Origin: Trogon surrucura
Lineage: Eukaryota; Chordata; Aves; Trogoniformes; Trogonidae
Length of the DNA: 64,000 nt
Assembly: GCA_020746105.1 (NCBI GenBank)
Contig: CM036619.1
Span: forward strand, 11,694,238 to 11,758,237
Direction of reading: 5' to 3'
Shown: positions 53,075-64,000 of the stretch, piece by piece
Numbering within the stretch: the first letter of the stretch is position 1
Layout of the letters: the number at the start of each line of letters is the position of its first letter
The notes under the pieces: model-generated
What the model was told of the DNA's origin: nothing
Seen by the model: the letters and a program-made list of their open reading frames with translations, nothing else
Databases searched by the model: none
Position numbers and translations under genes: made by a program

Positions 53075-55267
53075 CAGGGCAAGCCCAGGTGGAGGTCCAC
53101 AGTCTTAATACAGGCTTAATCCAGGTGAAACCCCTTGTCTTTCTACCAAAATGGCTCAGCGAACAATCAAGATGACACTGAAAGGCAGCCCCATTACCTA
53201 GTATTCCCTACAGTGTAAAAATACAATGCCACTTTACCAGTTTTTCAGTACAGAGACTGATGCTAATGCTTGCTACCTGGCTAGAGGTGACGGAACGATG
53301 GGAGCTGCATGTCGGAGTGGCTGTCAGCAGAACAATGATACTAAGCAGGAGAGAAAATGGACAAGTCCAAAACAATCTGAGAAGCAGAGCCATCAGGCTG
53401 TGGACAAGCAGTCCTTCCAGCTACATGAGATTACACTTCCTAAATTTCAAAGCAACATGGAATTTACTCCCAAGTTTCTATTAAAACTGCTGGTTTTAAT
53501 GCATAGTTCTCAGGAAGAAAATTGGGGTCTTAATAAAAATAAGACTTTAGGCTACTTCTCAGCACCTCTCTAGAGTTAGGGCCTAATACCAGTAAGGATT
53601 CACTCAACTGCGATTTCTAAGTCTCTTCAAATACATTAGAAACGCAGGGACACAACATAAGGGACAGGTCTTCACTATGTACAGTCACATTCAAAGAGAA
53701 TTAAAGCAAACAATGGTGATGAAGTGAATAAGGCCACTTCTGAATATCTAGATGATTTCCTTTCAACAATCAGAATCCTGTGAATTCTCTTTTTCTGCAT
53801 CATGGGGCACCAGAAATTTATTGTCTGAAACTCTCATGTTACAGAGGCACAAATCCTCCACTGGTAACATTTGCCCACAACAGTCCTGACTCTATTTGCA
53901 TTCTCACCTTATCTGGTGCTTGGTAACAGAAGTCCTGTTGCCTGGAGCCCTGTGAATTCTTGAAATGATAGTTCTATGCTTGCAAAGGGAAAAATTAAAT
54001 ACTGAATCCCAAAGTATCAAAATCTTACATTCTAACAGTTAAAAAGGCAGCTAAAAAGAATATGCATTTAAAACTCTCATTATTTTTTATCCATCTGAGG
54101 AATTTCAAGATCTAGTGTTCAGTTTTTACCACGCTTGGCTAATAAACCCAGAAAAGAGCGTGATGTTACAAAGGAAAAAAAAAAACAAAACACAAAAACA
54201 ACCCAAGACAATTTAGAAAAATAAACCATGTAGAAACAATTGAAGGTCTTGCATTTTGCTTTAATTGACTTTATGAATAGATCACAAGCACTTTTGCTAC
54301 TGTGCTGAAAAATGATATAGTACTCCAGAGTCCCCTCCGGAACACTAGCTTTATTAATTTCCATTCTTGTCATACTTACGCAAGTTTAATCAAACTACCA
54401 AAAGTAGATCCTGAGGCAATAATTTCTGAGGTCATCAAATTGATCCCGTGTTCAATAAACTACTACATACTAATAAACTGATTACTCACTTTGAGTTAAC
54501 TTTCAGCTGTTGTTAAGTTCTTGACTTCTAGTCAAGGATTATCAGGATGAAGATGACAGGATCATCCTCCTCCTGTTTTTTCCTGCCATCAGAAAGGCAC
54601 AGTTAGGTAAGTAACCCTGCCAGAGAGTAGAATGAAGCCACATCCTTTGTTTCTGCTTCCCACCTCTGGCAGAGGGAGGACAGTATTTTATGGTGACCTC
54701 AATGGCTCGAAATAGAAACTGCTAAAAATTGAGAGTATTGTTTTTCAAACTCTTATTTTGCAGTTTTCCCTTGCACTGAAGCTGAATATTTTAGACAAAA
54801 AACTTCATCCTACTGAAGTCCACAATGTAACCAAACAATCAGGAAGCATCAAATCATTGAGTAAACTGTTCTTTTCTGTCAGGAAATTAACTCATCTTGC
54901 ATAAAAGAAAAAAAAAATTGTCGAACATGGAACACTATGTCATGGGTTTAAGGAAACATCATTCCTGTCCCACTAGGACCAATCACGGGAAAATCATGTA
55001 GCTATACAGCCACCTTATTACCAGAGATCAGAGAAAGCCAGAGAGAGGCAGAGATGAAATCTGACCCTACCGGATACATTTTATTTACATACCTATAATA
55101 GAAATTATTCATTAGTTAATAATCTAAGTCCTATAACATTTTTTATCTGTTTCAGTGAGGTGCATCTTGGAGCCTATGCCCATACTGACTTTTCACTGTT
55201 GACACTCATCCACCAAGATCTGTCTCCAACTTTACTAGTCTACCGCCTGTATGCTGCCAGATACACA
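53075..55267. other. Non-coding sequence between CR1 copies
   Basis: No gene seen. A 115-codon frame (53226-53573) has a start codon but no recognised family. The rest is AT-rich, with an A run near 54175-54184. Confidence 0.5.
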
Positions 55268-55470
55268 CAGAATCATAGAATCACAGAATTGTTGAGGTTG
55301 GAAAAGACCTCTGAGATCATCACGTCCAGCCTATGACTCCACACCATCACATCGGCCAGACCATGGCACTAAGTGCCACATCCAGCCTCCTTAAACACCT
55401 CCAGGGACTGTGACTCCACCACTTCCCTGGACAGTGCATTCCAACGCTTGATCACACCAGATGGTGACTT
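55268..55470 (-). mobile_element. CR1 LINE 3' fragment
   Basis: The + strand begins with the reversed tail (AGAATCATAGAATCACAGAA), then TTGAGGTTGGAAAAGACCTC, TGAGATCATCACGTCCAGCC and CATCCAGCCTCCTTAAACAC, with CCACTTCCCTGGACAGTGCATTCC-type sequence up to about 55470. The subfamily signature (CACACCATCACATCGGCCAG, CACTAAGTGCCACATCCAG) differs from the other copies. Confidence 0.95.
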
Positions 55471-58400
55471 TTATCTGTGCATGAAGAGTGGTGCTTTTTG
55501 GAAGAGGAGACATCTTTCTGGCTGGCTTTGGACAGCCCTAGCACAATGCAGTTTTGGTTCCTGACAATTTTGCTAGCCACTACAACCCATAAGGCTAACC
55601 ATAGTTTTGAGACTGGCTGTGATGGTTCTAATGTCCTTAGAGAGTGACTGTGGAGCCACATGAATGGCTACACAGTTATCAAAAGCTCAGCAGTGTTCAA
55701 GAAGCCTATTAATGGCAAATGTGTACAAATTGGTGGTTTCTACTAGATTTTCCAGCCTGTTAGACGAACAAGCTCGTTAGAGTAAAATTTACTCCAAATA
55801 TGTAAAAACTGATGGTTTGAAACAAAGATGTTTTCTGGAACAGCTCGGCAGCTTGTTATAATTTTAGCATGATTCAGTGCTTGGGCATCTTTCATATCTC
55901 AAGCGCTGTCTGAGCAACTAGCAAAGCTTCAGACAGCAGCAAGCCCAAATGCCACCCTTAGACAAACATCGGAGCAGTTATGCTTCCAACAGGGCAAATA
56001 AAGATTCCTTAGAAAAATTCCTTGCTTCCTGCAAAGTTGAAAGCACTTGATAAAGAAATACAGTCAATCTGCCAGATCTCTTTCCCCAACTGCTTCTTGA
56101 CTGTTTCATGTATTTCCCCAATCCTAACATCACCACCATTTTTTAAAACTTTGCAGTCACTGCTCGGGAAGATAGGACTGTGCAGTAATGCTAAAGATGG
56201 GAAAGTGAGACACAAGAAAGGGGTGCCTCTAGGAAGACTTAAGATCCACTAAGGAAAGGAGGGTAAATATAAGTCCTGGTTTAGTCACCTGCTCATTAGG
56301 GCAATTTTCCTAATAAACCACTCCAGCCTGTGGTCCCAATTCTTTTGACAGCATCTGAAGCCATTGGCATAAACTTGTGTGTCAAGGGATGGAGCACAAT
56401 GATATACTGAACTATCTATTCTGCTTACAGGGGCATTTTATCACATTCAGCCTTGCCTTTCTTTCCCATTTCCGTTGCAAAATGATTTCAGTAGATGTAG
56501 AGAGCTATTAGAATAGACACCAACACTTGCAAGTATGTGCCAGGTCAGAATACCAGCTTCAAATGTTGCATGGCATTGTCTCTAAGTGGGTCAGTTCATA
56601 AAATATTGTCTGTTCAAATGATGTCTGTGCTGTAGTAAGAGAAAGGAGAAAATGCAGAAGTAATTGAAATGATCTGATTTTAAAAGTCTGGTACCTGGTG
56701 CGTGATCAAAAGCACATTTCAGTGCTCCACTCATAGTGCTTCTAGGAGACAGGAAATTTACAAAATGTTGCTTCTTAAGATTAAAATCTGAAGTTTTAAA
56801 AAAGAGAAATAAAAGAATTTTTAAGAAACATTTGCGATTTAGGGTTTGGGGAACTTTTTTATTTGTACTTTTCCTTTATTTTATTTTTGCTGAGAACAGC
56901 CTTTGGGTGCATCTCTACCTCAAATGCTTATTCAGTGTGCTAATGAGATAAGGAATTCAGTAGAATATATTGTGGAACAGTCAAGCATTATCTATTGCTC
57001 CGTTTCCATGTATTCTTTAATAACAGGCATTCTGATTCAGCAGACGAATATTTTACCGACCTTTCCACTTATTTCTAGTTCACTGGTGTGTCTAGAGCTA
57101 TCTTGTCACTTTGGAATTCAGTTTTGTTTTAGCCTAAGTGACTGCTTGGAAGCAACAAGCCCTGCTGGAATGTCAGGCACAAACTCTGCCCTGGAGACAC
57201 TGAAATGGACCCCACAGGCACCGGGGAGCTGGGAAAGGGGCAGAAATTTCTGTAGAGGAAGTGACCCATGAGACAAAGTGAGATGGGCTCCTGCAGTCTG
57301 TACCAGCCGACGCTCTAGCAGGCAGCGTTTCATCGCTGTTGGGACTCTCAGTACCGCAGCCTAGAGGTTGCAGATGCTGGTCCATGCAGCCAGGTCTGCT
57401 ATTGAGAACGCAGGATGTTGTTTTCTACTCAGACACAAGAGGAATTAATATTTTTCTTGACGTGCCTTTGTGAGCGTTCAGAAGCCCCAGGCCTCAAAAC
57501 AAGGTAGGTTATGGGAGAGATGAGGACAGATTCCCTAGAGGTGGCATCATGACACAGAAGAAATTCTTCAAGTTCCTTTCACTTTATAGGACTCTGCCTT
57601 TCCTCTGGGCTTTGAGAAGAAAAAAAAACAAACTTTGGTAAATAAAAAACTGGTTAGACTCTCCCGTTCAGTGGTCTCTTCTAGAGATAAGTGAGAAAAT
57701 TCTGTATTAACCCCATATATACTCAACTTTATCTCTGACTTTGATTCTCTCTTAGACATACTGTCAGCAGTGCTATGCACAAACCCAGTCTATCTGTGTG
57801 ATGCTAACGTGTCTCTGTATCTTCATGGCCAACATCTGTTAGATTGATGAACACTCTAGATCTCATGATCTTAAGCTAATAGTCAGCAGTCAATTTTTTT
57901 AAAAAAGAAACCAAACTATGTTGCACGTGTTCACAGACAGGAAGAATCCTAAGCATTGCCACCTACTTTGTTACTCTTTTTTTTTCTAAAACACTGCTGG
58001 GTACAGAGCTTGCAGTCACTGAAATCATTGGTTTGATTCCATTACAGTGGAGCTGAAACAAATAACCTGGAGAAATACTCAGAAGTCTATTCCCAGCATT
58101 TGGTTGTCCTCTGGTAGTATGTTGCTTTGGATAAACAAACATTTTAATGTGTTTGATATCTTTAGATTTTTGAAACACATCACATCGTTGTTACAATTTA
58201 GTTTTATCTGGGTCATTCACTGTTAGGTTAGTAAATGAAAAACATGCTATCTGAGAGAAAAAATAGTGTAAGTTCTGCATTGGCAGTAAAATATATTCTT
58301 TTACTAGTGTATATTGGGGAAGAAAAGGAATTTTAAAATACTTTTACAAACAATACAAAAGAAAGAGCAAGAAAGAGCTGTGCTGTAGTAATTGTTTTCT

Positions 58401-58679
58401 CATTTTCTGTCACGAAGAGAAAAATTGTGTTGAAAGATTTGCTTTAAACTAGGGAGAAAAGAAATTTGCCTCTGGTTCAAACAAATGCAAATTATTTACA
58501 TTTCAATAGCTGAGGATTTGCAAACTACTTGCAGTGAGCTGGTCATAGGTGTATCTACTGAAACTTGGGAGTCCTGCAGGGAGGAGAGGAGGACAACACC
58601 GTGTCTGGATAGGTCATCAAGAATAAGGGGACAGACAACATGAACTTGACACATCCGTATGCAGTGTCAACAACCATAT
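55471..58679. other. Gene-desert sequence, no gene seen
   Basis: AT-rich apart from a GC-richer islet at 57150-57400 (CpGs in CACCGGGGAGC, AGCCGACGCTCTAG, GGCAGCGTTTCATCGC, AGTACCGCAG). Frames of up to 122 codons are unrecognised. Confidence 0.5.
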
Positions 58680-59400
58680 CACAAAACCACTGAATCATGG
58701 AAGAGTTGAGTTTGGAAGGGACCTCGGGAGATCATTGTGTTTATTTATATGCCCAGGCATGTGTAGGGGAGGCTGCAGGGTGGCCTCTGTGAGGAGGGGC
58801 CAGGGCTGCCCTGTGCTGGATACAGACACAGCCAGTTTGAGTCAACTAGAACGAGTTGCCCAGGACGGTGTTCAGTCAGGTTTTGAGCACCTCCAAGGAC
58901 TGAAGCTTGACAGGCTCGCTGGGCAATCTGTTCCAGTGTTTGACCACTATCACAGCAAAAAAGTTTTTGGTGATACTTAAAAGGAATTTGCTTCATAACA
59001 GTTTGTGCTTTTTGCCTGTTATCTTTTCAATCAGCACATCTGGGAAGAGTCTGGCTCTGGGGTTTTTAACTGCCCTGTTATTTGGTCCATACTCCATCAG
59101 TTTATCTATCGGGATTTTATGGGACTCTGTATCATCTTATCATTGAAGGCGATCAAGTTGGTCAGGCTTGATTTCCCCTTCATAAATCCATGGTGACTAC
59201 TCCCAGTAACTTTCCTGTCATTAATAGGTTTGGAAACAGTGTTCAGGGTTATTTCTTCCATTACCTTCCCAGGGTTCAGGGTGCGGCTAACTGGCCCACA
59301 GTTTCTCAGATCCTCCCTCTTACCCCTCTTGAAGATAGGGAGTGATATTTCTTTATCCACCTAATAGGGACGGATATTTCTTTATCTGTCTAAACTGGTC
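58680..59400 (-). mobile_element. CR1 LINE with 3' UTR and reverse-transcriptase fragment, internally deleted
   Basis: On the + strand, 58690-59025 carries the reversed 3' UTR (GAGTTTGGAAGGGACCTCGG, GTTTTGAGCACCTCCAAGGA, TCGCTGGGCAATCTGTTCCA). 59106-59400 carries reversed ORF2 sequence. In a complete CR1 more than a kilobase lies between these parts, so most of ORF2 is missing; 59030-59105 could not be assigned. The element is inactive and 5'-truncated. Confidence 0.88.
59106..59360 (-). pseudogene. CR1 ORF2 reverse-transcriptase N-terminal remnant
   Basis: An 84-codon open stretch with LPIFKRGKREDLRN, PVSRTLNPGKVMEEI and SSHHGFMKGKSSLTNLIAF. It follows the CR1 pattern PIFKKGKKEDPGNYRPVSLT, PGKVMEQIL and SSQHGFTKGKSCLTNLIAF. 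These blocks precede the catalytic region of the reverse transcriptase, which is absent. It is a fossil of a LINE, not a host gene. Confidence 0.93.
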
Positions 59401-61118
59401 ACTCTACCTCTCAGAGGAGGGAGCAAACAGGCACTTCTAGGGCATGATATAGCAGAACTTTGCTTGATGTTTAGCTTAAAATGAAGAACAGTACAGGAGA
59501 AATGTCTTATCTTATTGACCATAAAGGAAGGACAGATGACTAAGTCACAAGTGGATGCCTATATGTGCACACCTTCATTTGGCTGAATAAATCCATAGAA
59601 TCTACAGAATCATTGACTTTTCCGACAAAGACAAGTTCATTTTTTTTCCCATTTATGGAAGCTTCCTCCTACAGCAGAGTCATGTCCTGGTCGAGTGAGT
59701 TAGATGGATGAGTCTGTATGTTTGATGTCAAAGGGACTTTCTGTTTCTTTTGGTTTAAACAGTTCTTCCTCAGAGGGAAAGGGCTGCAGTCCACAATCAG
59801 GTCCACTTTTTTTTGATTTATCCTCTTTATTTTGCTGAGATCCATGAAATGCTGCAGCAGATTTACCAGCCTTGCAAGGCAATCTACTGCCTATCCTTGA
59901 GCAATGAATGCCATATGTTAAAGAAGCAAATGCCCCCGTCAGATTGGAATCTGTTCCTTTTCCATGTTTTTAAGCTGTTATAAGTGATCACAGGAAGAAG
60001 CAAAAAATATTATCTGTGGTCTTTTATCTGGAAAGTAGCAACAGTGGTTTTGGAAACTTGGGGATATCCTTTAAATGACAGTGGGTTCCTACAATTCATG
60101 TTATGCTCCCTTTAACTACAATAAACAGTGCTGTCTTTCACTTCTATTCCGGGCAAGACAGGCTGCCTTTCAATCTGTACAAAAATTAGGCTTTCACTTC
60201 TCCAAGTTAAACATCAAACAAAACTGAACACAAAACAACACAGAGAAACATAAGAGATATGGCTGCAATAGAAATTCCAGCCTGAAGATTTGATCCCTCT
60301 CTAGCAGAAATTGCTTCCCAACCTAGATTCCCTTATACAGCAGCAACCTTTAGATTCTGTATCTATTTCTCCTGATGTCTGGAGGAAACTGGACCCAAGG
60401 TCAGATGTGGGTGTTTCACCAACAGCTGCATTCATAGTCACCTGCCTTTGAGTGAGTCTACCAGCTTCTGTGAGAGATCAGTTGTGCAGAGATTCAGGAG
60501 CAATGATCCCAGGTGGATTTGACATAAGATCTCAGAGTGGTAAAAGAAAGTCATCCAGGCCTCATGTCATTCCTTTCCAACTGAGACTCTTTGAAAGAAA
60601 ATGCAGAAGAAAATTAAAAATCAAGCAAACAAAAAATTACCAAGGGAACAAGGCACAAGAGAGGCAGGACAAAGGGGAAAAATGTTTGGAAAAACATTTC
60701 CCTCTCCTGACAAGTCTCAGTTATGTACAGAAAGCCTTTGAGAAATACTGAACCTGTGACAGCAGAAACATCCCAAAGAGAGCAGTGTGTGTCTGTGGGA
60801 GCACAATTAATAATAAAGCCCTGTGGAATTTGTGAAGGTTCAGCACAAAAGCTTGAGACAGTCTTTTGAGAAACCGAATCAGCTTTAATTACTGTACTCT
60901 GGATTATTCTTTTTAAATGCTTCTACAGTGAAAGTTTCTCAGTCTGAGGGAGGGCAATGCTGCTCTGCTATCATTTCCCTTCATTGTTGCAGGCTTCAGC
61001 ACACAGTGAATGTGCACGAGGACAAGCAGATCCTCAACATCTTTCATTTCAAGTGTTATTTTTTTTCCCTTTTCATTAACAGCCTTCAAGAAGAAAAAGA
61101 ACCACTTAGGGCAGAGGT

Positions 61119-61158
61119 CTTTTTTTTCGTTTTCTTCTCTTTTTTTTTTTTTTTTTTT
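61119..61158. repeat. Pyrimidine-rich tract ending in a 19-base T run
   Basis: T-rich sequence closing with an uninterrupted T run at 61140-61158. It could be a slipped homopolymer or the reversed poly(A) of a retrocopy, but the following sequence (GTGGGAGCCTGGATGAGGCC) matches no gene I recognise. Confidence 0.85.
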
Positions 61159-62683
61159 GTGGGAGCCTGGATGAGGCCCTTTGCATCCATTACACCTTGT
61201 TATCTAAACCCAATATAATAGAGGTACACGGATGCTCGTTATTACTAGCTATGTCATCTTAATGCTTCCTATAATGGTATTTTCAGTTCATAATAGACAG
61301 TCGGTGATCTGTGCTGATCAGTGAATGTGGTGCTTGATTTTTCTTTCACTTCAGCAAAATCAGTGAAGTATCTCCCCAGTTTGCAACAGTGAGAAAGAGG
61401 GAAGAATCCACTCCCTACAGAGTCTTTTCAGCGCCTGGTTGCTACAATGCCTCCCTCAAGGACAGTAACAGAGTGGTTATTCCAGCAAGAAGGTAGGATG
61501 CTCTGAGTTTCTGGACTTTAAACACTGATAGAAAGGAGTTATAGGTTTTAGGATGAACAAGATTTGCAATTCTAAAGAGAGGATAAAAGCAGGAAATGAG
61601 AGGGGGAGGCAAAATGGGAGGGGGAATATAAACATTCAACTTCAACTGCTGCTAGAAATGTTAGTGACGTGTAATGTGAAGGGGAAGAAAACTTAGGAGA
61701 GAGTAGGCTTAGCTGAAATAGGATTGGTGTCCCCTTCTGTCTTTTTTGGTAGTGTTGTAAGTGTTTTTCAATGTAGTAAGTTTCAATAAAAATTAGAAGT
61801 GGCTCTATGTCGTTATCTACTATCACATAGCTGGAGGTGTAGTTGTGTCCACCTCTGCCTATGTCTTTAGGAATATATTTCATAGGCAGAAATATACACG
61901 GAAAAAAATCATAAAAGACACAAAACCCAGTCAGTCATTTGTCCAAACCTGGAAACAATACAAAGAGGTATCTCACTGTTTGGGAAAGGAGCTACCTATA
62001 CTGCTCTGGGGCCAGAAATGTCTAGTATGATCTGTTCCAAATATTGGATTTGACTTGAGGTTATTTTGGTTTTGTGGAAAAATGTAGATATATTCACCAG
62101 GTTTAACTGCTTGATGAAATCAGCAACATGAATGCAGGGGGAATAAATAACAGTACTAGAACCACAAACTGCTCCTTAATCACCCAAATTTCTTTTGTGC
62201 CCACAGCTAGTAACCTAGAAAGGTTTAGGTGTTTTGTTTCTAAACCTTAGTTCCTTGCTATGCAGTTCGGTTAAAGCACTAAACCCCATGGAGGGCATTT
62301 CTTTTCCTTTCCTTGATCCCAGACAGAAAGATGGTGAGGATGGAAATTAAACATAAAGTAGGGTATGATAGTTACAAAGCAAGAAGTATGACTGGAGGGT
62401 CTTCGAACCAGCTTCAAGGACTAGTATTCAGGAGGATTGGAGTGCATTTCTCCTGTGTCAAAACCAGCCTCACTCATTGCTCTGTCCATGATCAAATGCG
62501 ATCCCAAGGTTCAAATAACCTCAGTGCCACCCAGCAGACAGTTGCAGCTGTGGGAGCGTAATTGGTCCTTCAGCTCCCTTCACTACCAAACACTTGTTCT
62601 CAAGTGTCTGAACAGTGACAGAGTGAGGTTAAAAGCCCACTTTCCAACAAAGTCATTGCCTACTCTTTTAAATGTATATGTTA

Positions 62684-62706
62684 AATAAACAAACAAACAA
62701 GCAAAC
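62684..62706. repeat. (AAAC)n-like microsatellite
   Basis: About five AAAC-type units with one AAGC variant, following ATGTTAAAT. Confidence 0.85.
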
Positions 62707-64000
62707 CCACGACCAGAAGAAAAAATCCTATCGGCAAAAAGTCCATGTGTCTGGTGCACATTAGTTTATTGCTTTAGGTAAATTCCCTCAACCTGAGATC
62801 TTTTGAAAGTCACATCCCAGCCAACAGTATCTATTTTTCTCTCATTATCAGACATTCCTTTCCAGCCACGTCTACTTGCTCTCATGTCTCCTGTCTAGAT
62901 AGGAAAATCAAGGTTTGAGTTTTATTTTCTAATCTGACTGGAGCCGGACAAATAGGCATTGCTTAATTAATATCTTCCCCATTGTTCTGTAAGGGACTTC
63001 TGGAATTTCCTGAAGTCATATTTCATTTTTGTTATTGTCTCGTTTCCTGCTCATGCTGCCTAACTGTATCCTTTGCCTTAACTCTGCACAACTGGAGCAA
63101 ATGTGAAGTTTACTGCAGTGCAGAGCAGTCACATAATATAGCTCCTGTCCAACGCAAGGATCTGTCTTTTGAGAAAATGGAGGAGGAATTCAGCGAATAA
63201 CTCACAATAAACAGCAGTCTCTTGTACCTTAGGATGTCAGAGAGTGAGTGCTGAATTTCACCCAACTGAGAGTCTGGAAGCCTTTACTGAGCAGGATTCT
63301 ATGACCAAGAAAGGCCTGTGGAGCAAATGTACTGCTACAGCTCAAGAAAAGCTATCTCAGCGTTAGGGAAAAGCGATTTCTCACTTTGTGGCAATCTGTA
63401 CTTGAAAGCACAGAAATTATCAACAAAGTCCCATGAGTTAACCTTTACTTCTTAACAAAGTCAGGAAATTGCAGTTTGACCCCACCTAATAGGTCTCCAC
63501 TGACATGTATGCTGTATGTCGAATATGGTACGCACATTTTGTTTCAAGTTTGATTCTAGTTCAGTTCTCCCAAGTTTTGGACACGGCACTCCCTCTTGAC
63601 TCATCTGCAAAGTTTGGATGTAAAGCCACGCTTTGAAAACAGACTTCCTACAATTCATGTAGTATCAGGTAATGTGAAACTTGGCCACAGCTAATGTGCA
63701 AAGACAAATTCGTAGTCTTCCAGACAAGAAGCTTTTTAGATTAAAGACATTATTTTGAGATGTTCTAACATGTTTAGTGCAGTTCTGGTTGCTAAAGAAA
63801 TCATAGCTTTACATCTGTGATTTTAAGATGCCTTGCTTCTCCTAATCTAACAGTAATGAAAGTTGTGTAACATTACATTAAAGCAACACTATTCTGCCCA
63901 CCTTCAGACTGAAAAAAGACAGCAATTTCTTGCATGTTTTGATCATTTACTTACTGGAATAGTGTTGCTGAGTTCCAGATTTCTCTCGAGCAGGGGTGCC

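Larger units (their letters stand above)
59401..64000. other. Gene-desert sequence to the window end, no gene seen
   Basis: AT-rich. Frames reach 103 codons at most and are unrecognised. It contains a 19-base T run (61140-61158) inside a pyrimidine-rich stretch and an (AAAC)n-like run at 62684-62706. No other repeat was recognised. Confidence 0.55.

Noticed and set aside
53226-53573. 115-codon plus-strand frame after a CR1 copy
   Set aside because: It begins with ATG but no family is recognised and overlapping frames of similar length exist; not supported as a gene.
54935-55240. Possible LTR-like start (TGTCATGGGTTTA) of an endogenous retroviral element
   Set aside because: Only the first bases resemble avian LTR starts; no matching end, duplicate LTR or internal region was seen.

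Overview
The window looks like a bird genome. All clearly recognisable interspersed repeats are CR1 LINEs with the typical avian 3' end (short ATTCTATG-type repeats). Repeat density is low, there are no young SINEs, and the one protein-coding gene has a typical vertebrate CpG-island promoter. I cannot name the species. No operons, tRNAs, rRNAs, CRISPR arrays or prokaryotic features are visible.

The only convincing gene is LRATD2 (formerly FAM84B), on the + strand. Its 300-codon reading frame (8673-9575) lies in one exon. A CpG island covers about 7413-8680, and a probable 5'-UTR intron (8176-8667) separates a non-coding first exon from the coding exon. A long AT-rich stretch follows the stop codon and ends at a plausible poly(A) signal near 14830, so the 3' UTR may be about 5 kb. 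In the splice model an upstream ATG at 8080 opens a 41-codon frame that overlaps the main start.

Layout: 1-7400 is upstream non-coding DNA with one CR1 fragment (1915-2117) and a candidate conserved element just before the CpG island. 7413-14860 is LRATD2. 14861-64000 is a gene desert with eight or nine further CR1 insertions, a few simple repeats, one possible very old MIR-type SINE, and several AT-rich stretches with retained CpGs or homeodomain-like motifs that could be enhancers. In human, from memory, LRATD2 lies at 8q24 in a gene-poor region between TRIB1 and MYC, with its 5' side facing MYC. If synteny holds, the desert here runs toward TRIB1.

The most informative repeat is a minus-strand CR1 at 16467-18650. 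It keeps recognisable parts of ORF1 (GDSL-type esterase) and of the ORF2 endonuclease, but the reverse transcriptase is missing. A second CR1 (58680-59400) keeps a reverse-transcriptase fragment. I found no evidence for an undescribed system. The best leads are the LRATD2 active-site variation, the overlapping upstream ORF, and the candidate regulatory elements.
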